Shown here piece by piece: positions 1 to 10,697 of a DNA stretch of 64,000 nucleotides. Location: the NCBI RefSeq assembly GCF_030052815.1, contig NC_079499.1, positions 81,817,183 to 81,881,182 of the forward strand, given 5' to 3'. Under the pieces are notes generated by a model, which was given only the letters and a program-made list of their open reading frames with translations, did not search any database and was not told the origin of the DNA. How positions within the stretch are numbered: the stretch's first letter is position 1; every line of letters starts with the position of its first letter. Origin of the DNA: Hevea brasiliensis. Its lineage: Eukaryota; Streptophyta; Magnoliopsida; Malpighiales; Euphorbiaceae. A program made the translations under genes and the position numbers.

Positions 1-2804
1 ATATCATGATTTCCACATTTCAATTTCCATTTTCATTCATCATTCACATGTGATGTTCGCATGTAAATCACAAGTAAACATCTACTTTTCCATTAACAAA
101 TACAATTTTCATAATTTACATATACATCAAAATATATTACATGAGATCAAATACATATGAGAAAATACAAATCTACTACAAAATATCAAAATGACAAACT
201 GACACCTAGTGCCCTACCGATGCAATCGCAGTAGTGAGGTGACACGTACAATCGAGCGTAATCGGATGGACTCACCCAGTCTGTGGTCTACTGGGCTCAC
301 GATCGGGATCTCCAGTACCTACGCGTGGCAAAAGCAACGCGCTAAGCAATAATGCTTAGTGGTGCAATAATATAATAGAAGAAAATAGCAAAAAATAAAT
401 GTGTATACAAAGTGTATGCTTTGTTTGATTTTGGTATATTCATTAATTCATTAACTTTGTTCACTTTTATTCATTTGGTTGCCCCAAGTAACCTACACTA
501 GACGACTGGACTGGATAACGGGTAAACTGGCACTGGGTACCTAGTACCTCGGGCCGTCACACCATTGGTTGCATATGCATCTCCGTGTGCAACGTACTAA
601 CAAGTCAGAATAATGTCAGGCACAAGGCCAAGTCTCAATGTAAAGTCAGAATGGCTAAAAGCCATGAAATCACAGAATGGCATTGTTGCCATGTGCAGTA
701 CTGCTAACGGAACCCTATTGGCATGCCAAACTATCCAAACCAATCTTGTTAGGTATACTAGGGCATTTGAAACTCTTAAATTTGTCAATTTGTGAATTTC
801 AACTTTTTTTTGTGTCACTATTCATCATTGGTCAACAAAAATATTGACTTTTAGAATAAAAATGTGTACATTGCCTTTGGCACTCCCAACATACCACATT
901 TGGTGTTTAAAACTTGTTGGCATTAAGTGTTAATGCAATTTCAAAGTGTAACCCACACTACCAGAAAATTTCAGTTTTGATGCCCTAACTTCACTGTTCC
1001 ATTGGACACTGTTACTGTTAGAATTTGAAGAAATGTAAAACATGAAAGTTGTTCCTTATTTTGTCTAGTTGAATTTCCTTTTTTGAATCACTCCATTTGG
1101 AGTTTTGTAGCTCCAGATATGGCTCAAAAACCCAAGCTGGCCGGATTTCAAATTCTGCAGATTTGCCATATCTACAGTAACATGAACAGTGACTTGAGTC
1201 ACTTGGTTGACTGGGTTCTGGCCATAATTTGGGGTAGGTTCCTTCATGAAAGTTGTTTGTCTATGTCTTAACTTGTTGCTGTAAAAATTTCAGACCAATT
1301 GACCAAATCTACAGTGAGTTATGGCCAAATGAACAGTTACTGTTCATTTGGTCAAATTCTGCAGAGGCAGTTTCAGGGTTCCGGATTGGGGCCAAGTTTT
1401 GGTCCTCTTGCTTTGGTCTTTTGGGCATGGTTTCTTCAGCAAAAATGTGCCATTATAAGCCTAGTTTCATGTCCAATTGGCCAAAATTCAATTGGACTTA
1501 CACAGCCCAAGTTATGGCTGTGCAAAGGGACTGAAATTTCAGTCCCTATGCTGCTGTCCATAGGGCAGATTTCACCTCACTTTGCCATAGCATTTTTCAG
1601 TCCCATTTATGGTCAACATATCTAAAATGGTCACTAATTGACCATTACAATGTGCCCTAACAATTTCCTAAGCCAATTCACATTTTCACCCTTCCAAACC
1701 CTAATATCCAACTAAATTTACTCATGAACTTAATTAACATACTTAGTTTAATGTCCATGTGTTTTAATACTTTAACCATCATTTCTAGCCACTTTAAATT
1801 TATCAAAACAATCAACCTCATACTTCCATAGGGCTGCTGAAAATTTAAAGTACCATAACTCATGTAATTTACTTCAATTCTTTAAAATTTCTTAGCTCAA
1901 ATGATATTCTAACTAAGATTAAAAGAAGGAGAATGAAGTTTGTAGCACTAACCTCACTTAGGGCAGATTTTTCCCACCTCTAAACTTCACTTTCCTTCAC
2001 TTTCAAGGCTGCCAAAAGGTTGTTTAAGGTGTGGAGTAAAATTTTAATGAAGAGAGGTTAGGGTTTTGTGGTGAAACAAGGGAGAAATTAAGCTTGAGAA
2101 GTGAGGTTTAATGGAGTTTGAGAGAGGGAGAGAGGTTCACGTTTTGGCTGCACTAAGGAGAGAAGGATGGCTGCTGAAATTTTGTTGAATTTGGTCTTCT
2201 CTTATCTCTTTTAATGGTTAGTCAAACAATGGCTTAAGTGTGATTGGTCCAACTTTTTAAATGATGTCATTTTTGCCTTATTTTTGCATTTTCTTTTCTT
2301 TTCTTCCACTACTCATTTCAATTTTCATTTCTAGTAATATTTCTTCATATTTGATGTCATATTAATTATTTACTCAACTGGGCAAGTCGGCCAAAAATCA
2401 CCTCGGAAGGCGAAATGACCAAAATGCCCTCCGTTTGGCTTAACGGTCAAAATTGTCTGTACCGATTGAAAAATTTTTCTAAGTATTTTCTTGGCATTCT
2501 AATGCCATGGGAACCTCAATTACCCTTCTCTGAGTCCCAAAATTATTTTATAATTTTTCCCAGTCTAGGGCTCCTCGTTGTAGAATCAAGAACTTCCTCC
2601 GATTACCCATCGCTTGGGCACTTGCTCGTTTGACTTCTTGTATTTTATTTCTAAAATTTTTACTAAATTTTTCTTATTAATATTTGAGTTAATTAGGGTT
2701 CCTAACTTTAGTTTAAATATTTTTCCGGACGTTCTAGCTGTCCGGACCGACACCGGTCACCGGAACAGTAGAATGTACGGAGTGGTTACCGGGAGGGTGT
2801 TACA
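1..2804 (-). mobile_element. Tekay-like Ty3/gypsy element, 3' LTR (left, truncated by window edge)
   Basis: Base 1 aligns with base 7897 of the second LTR and base 2804 with 10697, so about 320 bp of this LTR lie outside the window. Read on the minus strand it starts TGTAACACCCTCCC at 2804, beside a purine tract, and runs leftward. The two LTRs differ by only a handful of scattered transitions, apart from clustered changes at CAG/CTG sites, so the insertion is young. Open frames here (for example around 1253-1625) repeat in the other LTR, have no recognisable domain and are best read as chance frames. The LTR contains the 13-bp-arm palindrome at 1325-1351 listed separately. Confidence 0.93.
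1325..1351. repeat. Perfect inverted repeat inside the Tekay LTR
   Basis: Two 13-bp arms (ccaaatgaacagt and its reverse complement) are separated by one base. The same palindrome is at 9217-9243 in the other LTR. The related solo LTR C has an imperfect version near 58614-58640. It may be a regulatory binding site or a hairpin in the LTR transcript, but no function can be read from sequence. Confidence 0.7.
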
Positions 2805-2805
2805 A

Positions 2806-2818
2806 CTCTTCCCCTCTA
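2806..2818 (-). other. Polypurine tract of the Tekay-like element
   Basis: On the minus strand the run attagaggggaagag lies directly before the LTR start TGTAACACC at 2804. This is the expected plus-strand primer site of a gypsy element and fixes the LTR boundary and the element's orientation. Confidence 0.75.
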
Positions 2819-2845
2819 ATTTAAATTTCGTCCTCGAAATTACTG

Positions 2846-3316
2846 ATGCAAACAGTTGAGGGAACTGTTGCCTCATCGCTTTCTTCACTTTCCCAAGTTG
2901 CCTCCTCGGTGTTGTGGTGCCTCCAAAGCACTTTCACGATGGAATCTGTTTGTTCCTCAACTCTTTCACTTCAGAGCCAAGATTCGTAGAGGTTCTTCTT
3001 CATATGTCAAATCCGGTTGTATTTCAATTTCTTCTCGGAGATGACATGTGAAGGGTCCAGCGGTATCTTACGAGCATGGATACATGGAACACATTGTGGA
3101 TCTTGTCCACTACGGTGGTAAAGCTATCCTATAGGCCACTGGACCCACACGTTCAATGACTTCATATGGGCCAATGAACCTAGGGCTCAACTTACCTTTT
3201 CTTCCAAACCTCAATACCTTCTTCCATGGTGACACCTTGAGGAACACTTTGTCGCCAACCCCATATTCTATTTCTTTTCTCTTCAGGTCGGCATAAGATT
3301 TCATGCATCGAGGCAA
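2846..3316 (-). pseudogene. Integrase C-terminus and chromodomain (Tekay-like pol, frameshifted)
   Basis: The open segment 3110-3316 carries the integrase C-terminal signature (LSPRFIGPYEVIERVG, then VAYRIALP). Past the frame break at about 3110, minus-strand reading gives IHNVFHVSML, and nearer 2860-2950 gives VLWRHHNTEEATWESEE, which is the core of a chromodomain. Chromodomains on integrase are known from chromoviruses and are thought to guide insertion into particular chromatin. Together with the long LTR this places the element in the Tekay/Del lineage. Several small frame breaks separate the pieces, and some lie at CAG/CTG sites, so the copy read by the cell may be more intact than it looks. 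Confidence 0.85.
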
Positions 3317-3825
3317 CCTTGATTAGCTTTGATCAATTTTACCTTGTCCTCGTCTGTTTCACAGTGTCCGGCCCTACCAGTTTGTCTTCGCCAATTCAGT
3401 CCAAAGACACCGAGTTCTACATTTTCTCCCATACGATTGCTTCATATGGGGCCATTTGGATGCTAGCTTGATAGCTATTGTTGTATGCGACTCGCGTGGG
3501 AGGTATCTATCCCAACTTCCTCAAACTCAATGACACAACTCCTCAAGATATCCTCAAGGACACGACAAATATTTCATGTTATTGTTATCATTTCAATTCA
3601 ATATTTGTATCAATTTCGTGGGTTTCAATTGTTTACAGGATTACTCTTTACGATTGCCCATCCGTCGAGGATGGAAAGTCATCTTGAAATGGAGTTGTGT
3701 ACCCAAGGATTCATGCAATTTCTTCCAAAATCTCGATGTAAACCTTGGGTCTCGATCAGATATAATGGAAAGTGGGATTCCATGCAGTCTAACTATCTCA
3801 CTGATATACAATTCTGCTAACCTCT
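3317..3825 (-). pseudogene. Integrase catalytic core (Tekay-like, broken, with AT-rich insert)
   Basis: Minus-strand translation gives [20 protein letters not shown], carrying the second catalytic aspartate of the DDE core, followed by [10 protein letters not shown]. The stretch that should carry the catalytic glutamate (normally near TDGQSER) reads RRMGNR and then runs into about 90 bp of AT-rich DNA (3562-3651), after which homology resumes (VLEDILRSCVIEFE). The plus-strand frames covering 3478-3836 are shadows. It is not functional as read. Confidence 0.75.
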
Positions 3826-4173
3826 CTAGTGAGTAGTCGGTCCTAATCGGCGAAAAGTGTCCGACTTTGTCAATCTATCCACTATTACCCATGCTGCATC
3901 ATGTTTCCTCTTGGTGAGAGGCAGACCACTTACAAAATCCATGGTGACCCGATCCCATTTCCATTCAGGTATGCGTATAGGCTGTAGCAATCCTGATGGA
4001 ACTTGATGTTCTGCCTTGACTTGCTGACATGTCAAGCATTTTGTCACATAGTCACCGATATCTCTGTTCATACTGTGCCACCAATCATCAAGCTTGGTCG
4101 TGATACATCTTTGTACTTCACGGTGCATAGCATATACACTAGTGTGTGCCTCTTTTAGAATACTAGCTTTCAA
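3826..4173 (-). CDS. Integrase N-terminal zinc domain and start of core (Tekay-like)
   Basis: This open segment shows the HHCC zinc-binding region of retroviral-type integrase: the histidine of EAHTSVY, the histidine of MHREV, and the KCLTCQQVK pair of cysteines, followed by [19 protein letters not shown] with the first catalytic aspartate and [10 protein letters not shown]. Integrase inserts element cDNA into chromosomes. It continues, with frame breaks, into the broken core to its left. Upstream in the same polyprotein lies RNase H at 4302-4712. The drop from family sequence near TFRRLG marks another frame break. Confidence 0.85.
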   Translation of the reverse strand: MKASILKEAHTSVYAMHREVQRCITTKLDDWWHSMNRDIGDYVTKCLTCQQVKAEHQVPSGLLQPIRIPEWKWDRVTMDFVSGLPLTKRKHDAAWVIVDRLTKSDTFRRLGPTTH

Positions 4174-4301
4174 TTCCCATCATCCGGTACACAGTCTTCC
4201 TTTGTAGTCTGAGACACCCATCTGCTTTCACCCCATAGTCATTGCTTTTCCTCCGAGATCTTGCTCATAATAGCCATAACTTTTCATCATCTTTTGCCCA
4301 T

Positions 4302-4712
4302 CTAGTATCTGCTTGTAGAGTTTGGCCTCACTTGCAACTCACCAAAATAGCTCCATCTCGAATCAAAGATAGATGGGCATTCAATGATCTCAAGTGTCAT
4401 GGATTTTCTGCTCAAAGCATCAGCAACTACATTTGCCTTCCCAGGATGGTAGTCAATTACACAGTCATAATCCTTCAGGAACTCAATCCATCGCCTCTGT
4501 CTAAGGTTGAGCTCCTTCTGGGTTGGCAAATATTTTAGGCTCTTGTGGTCTGTGTAAACGTAGCACTTTTCACCATACAAATAATGCCTCCATATCTTCA
4601 GTGCGAAGATAATTGCTGCAAGCTCTAGATCATGGGTAGGGTAGTTCTGTTCATGTGGCCTTAGTATGCGGAAGCATAGGCGATCACTTTCCCCTCTTGC
4701 ATCAACACACAC
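4302..4712 (-). CDS. RNase H domain (Tekay-like pol)
   Basis: Residues match the RNase H domain of Ty3/gypsy pol: [20 protein letters not shown] with the catalytic glutamate, then [12 protein letters not shown] with an aspartate, and finally ADALSRK. The enzyme removes template RNA during reverse transcription. It should be continuous with the RT segment to its right, but a one-frame shift separates them at about 4661-4712. The nucleotides there look like an altered CGGCAGCT, that is, a CAG site, so the break may be a consensus error. Confidence 0.92.
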   Translation of the reverse strand: MCVDARGESDRLCFRILRPHEQNYPTHDLELAAIIFALKIWRHYLYGEKCYVYTDHKSLKYLPTQKELNLRQRRWIEFLKDYDCVIDYHPGKANVVADALSRKSMTLEIIECPSIFDSRWSYFGELQVRPNSTSRY

Positions 4713-5527
4713 CCTAACCCATTATGAGAGGCATCACTGTAAACCACAAAATCCTTCCCTGACACTGGCTGTGTTAACACTGGTGCCTCTGTCAACATAG
4801 CCTTTAACTTCTCAAAACTGGTCTGGCACTTGTCATTCCAGTCAAATCTGACATTCTTGTGTAACAACTTGGTCATTGGAGCAGCTATTAGGGAAAATCC
4901 CTTCACAAATCTTCTGTAATACCCAGCTAGCCCCAAGAAGCTTCTGACCTCAGTTGTGTTTCTGGGAGGCTTCCATTCCATCACTGCTTCTATTTTCTTG
5001 GGATCCACCCTAATCCCATCAGCTGACACTATGTGTCCAAGGAATGCAATTTCATTCAGCCAAAAGTCACACTTGGACAACTTAGCATACAGCTTCTTTT
5101 CTTTCAGGGTTTGCAGAACAATCCTCAAATGCTCATCATGTTCTTCCCTGGTCTTGGAATACACCAAAATATCATCAATAAAGACCACTACGAACCGATC
5201 TAAGTGTGGATGGAAGATACGGTTCATAAGGTCCATGAATGCTGCTGGTGCATTTGTTAGGCCAAAGGGCATCACTAGAAACTCATAATGCCCATATCGG
5301 GTCTGAATGATCTTTGGCACATCTGCATCCTTCACCCTCAACTGATGATACCCTGATCTGAGATCAATCTTGGAAAATACTCCTGCTCCCTTCAACTGAT
5401 CAAACAGATCATCAATTCTAGGCAACGGATATTTGTTCTTCATAGTCACTTTGTTTAATCGCTTGAATCGATGCATAGTCTCAAAGTCCCATCCTTCTTT
5501 TTCACAAACAGCACTGGAGCTCCCCAC
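4661..5527 (-). CDS. Reverse transcriptase (Tekay-like pol)
   Basis: This is the longest uninterrupted coding piece of the element. From about residue 30 it reads [17 protein letters not shown] and [11 protein letters not shown] (first catalytic Asp), then [20 protein letters not shown] and [11 protein letters not shown] (catalytic Asp pair), FLGHIVS, and [18 protein letters not shown], ending in the first RNase H aspartate ([17 protein letters not shown]). RT copies element RNA to DNA inside virus-like particles. The first 30 or so residues are out of the family frame: the conserved stretch before LNKV is scrambled at about 5455-5500. The true polyprotein starts far upstream in gag. Confidence 0.95.
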   Translation of the reverse strand: MGSSSAVCEKEGWDFETMHRFKRLNKVTMKNKYPLPRIDDLFDQLKGAGVFSKIDLRSGYHQLRVKDADVPKIIQTRYGHYEFLVMPFGLTNAPAAFMDLMNRIFHPHLDRFVVVFIDDILVYSKTREEHDEHLRIVLQTLKEKKLYAKLSKCDFWLNEIAFLGHIVSADGIRVDPKKIEAVMEWKPPRNTTEVRSFLGLAGYYRRFVKGFSLIAAPMTKLLHKNVRFDWNDKCQTSFEKLKAMLTEAPVLTQPVSGKDFVVYSDASHNGLGCVLMQEGKVIAYASAY

Positions 5528-6320
5528 GGTGACACACTGGGGCGTATGAACCCCTTTTCAAGCAAGTCTTGCAACTGAGTTTTCAACTCCTCAACTCGAT
5601 GGGTGCCATCCTATAAGGAGCAATGGAAATGGGTCTTTGCACCGGCAGTTGTCTCAATGGCAAATTCGACTTCCTTTCTCGTGGCAAACCGGGCAACTCT
5701 TCAGAAATACCTGGGAAGTCTCTCACTGTGGGTATGTCACTCAGTTTGGCTTAGCACGCCTAGTATCCACCACATGTGCTAGGTAGGCTTCACGCCTTTT
5801 CTCATTATTCTTCTTGCAAATCGTGGTGAGATGACATTGGACAGAAATCTGTCCTTTCCCCACAACCGTGATCTCATTACCCTCAAGTTTTTAGAGAAAT
5901 TCTCTTCAATTTGCAATCAACTATTGCTGATGGCGTGACAACCAATCCATTCCCAATATCACGTCAAACTCATGGAAGGGCAACTCAATTAGGTGCGCCA
6001 AGAATTCATACCCTGAATCCTCAACGCAACCCTTGTATACTTTGTTCACTACCACTCGTGGCCCAATGGATTAGTGACCGAATGTCTTGGTCACTCTCCC
6101 TACCAATATCCCCTTTCTACGGGTAGGTTGATGCAAATGTAAGAATGAGTGGATCTGGATCCACCAATGCATACACAGGAGTATTGTAGAGAGGAGAACG
6201 CACTCGATGACGTCAGGGCATCTTGTTCCTCCCGAGCTCTCAAGGCATAATTTACGGCAGGTGGTGCATTATCCGGCCTCTCGCTGGCTCGGATGTAGGC
6301 CTGCGAGATGGTCCCACGGA
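5528..6320 (-). pseudogene. Aspartic protease and pol linker (Tekay-like, frameshifted)
   Basis: No long frame spans this part. At about 6120-6180 the minus strand reads STHSYICINLP just after a stretch resembling the VDPGS active-site loop of chromovirus protease, but the catalytic Asp-Pro-Gly triplet is split by a frame change. The protease normally cleaves Gag-Pol into mature proteins. The rest, to the start of RT, shows family-like fragments in several frames. The plus-strand frames at 5911-6569 are shadows. Confidence 0.6.
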
Positions 6321-6332
6321 TTTACGGACCTT

Positions 6333-6545
6333 CTACCCTTGGTGGTGCGGGAGCGTGTCCGCTACTTGTGTCGGAGCAGCTGTAGTAGTTCTGCGTGGGC
6401 AGTTCCTCAGTTGATGTTCTGTCGACCCACATCTCAAGCAAGCACCAGTCACTCTCCAACATTCCCCCTTGTGCCATTTCTGACAGTGTGGACACGCAGA
6501 AGATGCTGGGGCTGGTCCTCGAACCCCATCCTCGAGAGCGCCCAC
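6333..6545 (-). CDS. Gag nucleocapsid zinc knuckle (Tekay-like)
   Basis: The frame holds CPHCQKWHKGECW followed by CLRCGSTEHQLRNC. The second is a canonical CCHC zinc knuckle (C-x2-C-x4-H-x4-C), and the preceding Cys/His cluster is typical of chromovirus gag. This part of Gag binds element RNA. It should be continuous with the capsid region at 6765-7205 through a linker (6566-6811, another frame) rich in basic and glutamine residues. Confidence 0.85.
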   Translation of the reverse strand: MGALEDGVRGPAPASSACPHCQKWHKGECWRVTGACLRCGSTEHQLRNCPRRTTTAAPTQVADTLPHHQG

Positions 6546-6764
6546 CGATGGTGTGGTGACCTCTCCTAGGGGTGAATCGTGGCACAGGCCCCGAGACCGA
6601 CTCGACCGTGGTGACCCGAACTCTGTGCAGGAGGACCCTTAAACTTCTTCCCAAATCCAGGGGTGGAACTAGACTGACCTGGTCCCCTCTTCTGCTGTCT
6701 CTCCCTTCTGGTCTGCTCATTGATTCTCACTTTTTCAACCCTTATTGCAGCTTCCACTAGCTTG

Positions 6765-7205
6765 CTAAATACGGTGATTCCCAAGGCGGAGCTGTATCTT
6801 GATATTGTCATTCAGTCCCTCTTCGAATCTCTTGCACCTTTCAGCCTCATTAGGGACTATCTCCCTTCCGTAGCGGCTTAATCGGACGAATTCTTTCTCA
6901 TACTCAGCCACTGACAATTGTCTCTGCCTCAGGTTAATAAATTCCCTTCTTCTCTCTTCCAGGTATACAGTACCCACATATTTCTTCTTGAACTCAGAGA
7001 GGAAGAAGTCCCAAGTTACAGCTTCGGGCTGCACTTCACTGGACACAGTGTCCCACCATCCGTAGGCATCGTCTTGTAACAAGGATATAGCAGCTTCTAA
7101 GTTCTGCTCTGGGGTGCAGTGGAGTTGTTTTAAGACTCTGCCCGTTCGGTTCAACCAATTCTCGGCTGCAACAGAGTCATCTTCTCTCTTGCCATAGAAG
7201 TCCAC
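6765..7205 (-). CDS. Gag capsid domain (Tekay-like)
   Basis: The segment matches the retrotransposon Gag domain: AENWLNRTGRVLKQL, the DAYGWWDTV block, WDFFLSEFKKKYV, RRREFINLRQ, and VAEYEKEFVRLSRY. Gag assembles the virus-like particle. The apparent start methionine at 7205 is internal. The family start lies to the right in another frame (MDPSSQRAVEEE at 7452), so the gag gene is broken between about 7177 and 7452. Neighbouring breaks again fall in GC-richer CAG/CTG stretches. Confidence 0.92.
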   Translation of the reverse strand: MDFYGKREDDSVAAENWLNRTGRVLKQLHCTPEQNLEAAISLLQDDAYGWWDTVSSEVQPEAVTWDFFLSEFKKKYVGTVYLEERRREFINLRQRQLSVAEYEKEFVRLSRYGREIVPNEAERCKRFEEGLNDNIKIQLRLGNHRI

Positions 7206-7452
7206 AGCTCCAAATTTTCTTAACCTTTCCAGTGTGATTTACCGTGGAGCCGGTGGTGGTGGTGGTGGTGCTGGCATTACCCGACCATCTGTCTAAAGAA
7301 GTCGGCCATTTGTTGGAACATGGCTCGTGGAGGCCGAGCAGCTCGCTTGAGCCGGGCGGAGCAGATTCTCTCATGCCTCCGGGCCTCACCTGCCGCAGTG
7401 GAGCATGACTCTCCACTTCCTCCTCAACGGCTCTCTGAGAGGAAGGATCCAT
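7177..7452 (-). pseudogene. Gag N-terminal region (Tekay-like, frameshifted)
   Basis: The frame opens with MDPSSQRAVEEEVESH, a plausible true start of gag 124 bp from the LTR. It then leaves the family frame: the middle should read through a Phe/Met-rich segment and a proline stretch, and a run of ACC/GGT triplets (7250-7275) encodes poly-Thr in this frame but poly-Pro in the next. The plus-strand frame at 7320-7541 is a shadow. Confidence 0.6.
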
Positions 7453-7560
7453 ATCCTATTCAAAATAAGAAAGATAAACAGATCTGCATTAGTCTCACCT
7501 CGACTCTTACAAATGCAATGCATGGTATGGACTCAATCTAGGCCAGAACGCCTAAACCGT

Positions 7561-7571
7561 GCTCGATACCA
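7561..7571 (-). other. Primer-binding site (initiator tRNA-Met type, one base short)
   Basis: The minus strand reads TGGTATCGAGC five bases inside the LTR end at 7577. The usual initiator-Met primer site is TGGTATCAGAGC. The missing A makes CAG into CG, the same change seen at many other places in the window, so the real site may be normal. Confidence 0.75.
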
Positions 7572-7576
7572 CTAAA

Positions 7577-10500
7577 TGTGACACCCTTACCCGTACAGAT
7601 ACCCAGTAAGTAATGCCACCGTGTCTGGCACACTCTAATATTTCTCAATTAGTTTAGAAAATGCTTTTGCACATAATTTATGAAATACAAATTATTTAAA
7701 CCATTTATCAAAAGTATCATGCATTTAAGGTTAGAAAAATTTTAAGAAAATTCATGAGTACTGGCTAAAAATGGAGAATACCGTTCTTAGTAAAATGTTA
7801 AAAACACTTGAAATTCTTTTATTTCATCATCTCAATCTCCAATATCCAAAAATGTCAACAATATTTCTCAAACATTCATTATCAACACCAAATTCAATAT
7901 CATGATTTCCACATTTCAATTTTCATTTTCATTCATCATTCACATGTGATGTTCGCATGTAAATCACAAGTAAACATCTACTTTTCCATTAACAAATACA
8001 ATTTTCATAATTTACATATACATCAAAATGTATTACATGAGATCAAATACATATGAGAAAATACAAATCTACTACAAAATATCAAAATGACAAATCGACA
8101 CCTAGTGCCCTACCGATGCTGCAGTAGTGAGGTGACACGCATAATCGAGCAGAATCGGATGGACTCACCCGATGCGTGGTCTCCGGGCTCACGATCGGGA
8201 TCTCAGGTACCTACGCGTGGCAAAGCAACGCGCTAAGCAATAATGCTTAGTGGTGCAATAATATAATAGAAGAAAATAGCAAAAAATAAATGTGTATACA
8301 AAGTGTATGCTTTGTTTGATTTTGGTATATTCATTAATTCATTAACTTTGTTCACTTTTATTCATTTGGTTGCCCCAAGTAACCTACACTAGACGATCGG
8401 ATGGATAACGGGTAACCGCACTGGGTACCTAGTACCTCGGGCCGTCACACCATTGGTTGCATATGCATCTCCGGTGTGCAATGAGCAGCTAACAAGTCAG
8501 AATAATGTCGAGCACAAGGCCAAGTCTCAATGTAAAGTCAGAATGGCTAAAAGCCATGAAATCACAGAATGGCATTGTTGCCATGTGCAGTACTGCTAAC
8601 GGAACCCTATTGGCATGCCAAACTATCCAAACTAATCTTGTTAGGTATACTAGGGCATTTGAAACTCTTAAATTTGTCAATTTGTGAATTTCAACTTTTT
8701 TTTGTGTCACTATTCATCATTGGTCAACAAAAATGTTGACTTTTAGAATAAAAATGTGTACATTGCCTTTGGCACTCCCAACATACCACATTTGGTGTTT
8801 AAAACTTGTTGGCATTAAGTGTTAATGCAATTTCAAAGTGTAACCCACACTACCAGAAAATTTCAGTTTTGATGCCCTAATTTCACTGTTCCATTGGACA
8901 CTGTTACTGTTAGAATTTGAAGAAATGTAAAACATGAAAGTTGTTCCTTATTTTGTCTAGTTGAATTTCCTTTTTTGAATCACTCCATTTGGAGTTTTGT
9001 AGCTCCAGATATGGCTCAAAAACCCAAGCTGGCCGGATTTCAAATTCTGCAGATTTACCATATCTACAGTAACATGAACAGTGACTTGAGTCACTTGGTT
9101 GACTGGGTTCTGGCCATAATTTGGGGTAGGTTCCTTCATGAAAGTTGTTTGTCTATGTCTTAACTTGTTGCTGTAAAAATTTCAGACCAATTGACCAAAT
9201 CTACAGTGAGTTATGGCCAAATGAACAGTTACTGTTCATTTGGTCAAATTCTGCAGAGGCAGTTTCAGGGTTCCGGATTGGGGCCAAGTTTTGGTCCTCT
9301 TGCTTTGGTCTTTTGGGCATGGTTTCTTCAGCAAAAATGTGCCATTATAAGCCTAGTTTCATGTCCAATTGGCCAAAATTCAATTGGACTTACACAGCCC
9401 AAGTTATGGCTATGCAAAGGACTGAAATTTCAGTCCCTATGCTGCTGTCCATAGGGCAGATTTCACCTCACTTTGCCATAGCATTTTTCAGTCCCATTTA
9501 TGGTCAACATATCTAAAATGGTCACTAATTGACCATTACAATGTGCCCTAACAATTTCCTAAGCCAATTCACATTTTCACCCTTCCAAACCCTAATATCC
9601 AACTAAATTTACTCATGAACTTAATTAACATACTTAGTTTAATGTCCATGTGTTTTAATACTTTAACCATCATTTCTAGCCACTTTAAATTTATCAAAAC
9701 AATCAACCTCATACTTCCATAGGGCTGCTGAAAATTTAAAGTACCATAACTCATGTAATTTACTTCAATTCTTTAAAATTTCTTAGCTCAAATGATATTC
9801 TAACTAAGATTAAAAGAAGGAGAATGAAGTTTGTAGCACTAACCTCACTTAGGGCAGATTTTTCCCACCTCTAAACTTCACTTTCCTTCACTTTCAAGGC
9901 TGCCAAAAGGTTGTTTAAGGTGTGGAGTAAAATTTTAATGAAGAGAGGTTAGGGTTTTGTGGTGAAACAAGGGAGAAATTAAGCTTGAGAAGTGAGGTTT
10001 AATGGAGTTTGAGAGAGGGAGAGAGGTTCACGTTTTGGCTGCACTAAGGAGAGAAGGATGGCTGCTGAAATTTTGTTGAATTTGGTCTTCTCTTATCTCT
10101 TTTAATGGTTAGTCAAACAATGGCTTAAGTGTGATTGGTCCAACTTTTTAAATGATGTCATTTTGCCTTATTTTTGCATTTTCTTTTCTTTTCTTCCACT
10201 ACTCATTTCAATTTTCATTTCTAGTAATATTTCTTCATATTTGATGTCATATTAATTATTTACTCAACTGGGCAAGTCGGCCAAAAATCACCTCGGAAGG
10301 CGAAATGACCAAAATGCCCTCCGTTTGGCTTAACGGGTCAAAATTGTCTGTACCGATTGAAAAATTTTTCTAAGTATTTTCTTGGCATTCTAATGCCATG
10401 GGAACCTCAATTACCCTTCTCTGGAGTCCCAAAAATTATTTTATAATTTTTCCCCCGGGTCTAGGGCTCCTCGTTATAGAACCGCAACTTCCCTTGATTA

Positions 10501-10697
10501 CCCATCGCTTGGGCACCTCGTTTGACTCAGTTGTATTTTATTTCTAAAATTTTTACTAAATTTTTCTTATTAATATTTGAGTTAATTAGGGTTCCTAACT
10601 TTAGTTTAAATATTTTTCCGGACGTTCTAGCTGTCCGGACCGACACCGGTCACCGAAACAGTAGAATGTACGGAGTGGTTACCGGGAGGGTGTTACA
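7577..10697 (-). mobile_element. Tekay-like element, 5' LTR (right, complete, 3121 bp)
   Basis: The ends are TGTGACACCC (7577) and GTGTTACA (10697), giving TG...CA on the minus strand. It aligns end to end with 1-2804. Directly after 10697 a copia LTR resumes with atagt. The uninterrupted copia LTR has the same atagt at 18596-18600, so the expected 5-bp target duplication is atagt. The left flank that would confirm it is outside the window. The open frames at 8489-9754 are the same chance frames seen in the left LTR. Confidence 0.95.

Noticed and set aside
1253..1625. Open frames of 93-123 codons in the Tekay LTR, repeated at 9145-9516
   Set aside because: They lie wholly inside LTRs, are kept only because the LTRs are recent copies, differ in frame between copies after one-base changes, and show no domain.
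5911..6569. Plus-strand frames of 71-120 codons
   Set aside because: Antisense shadows of the Tekay gag zinc knuckle and protease region on the minus strand.
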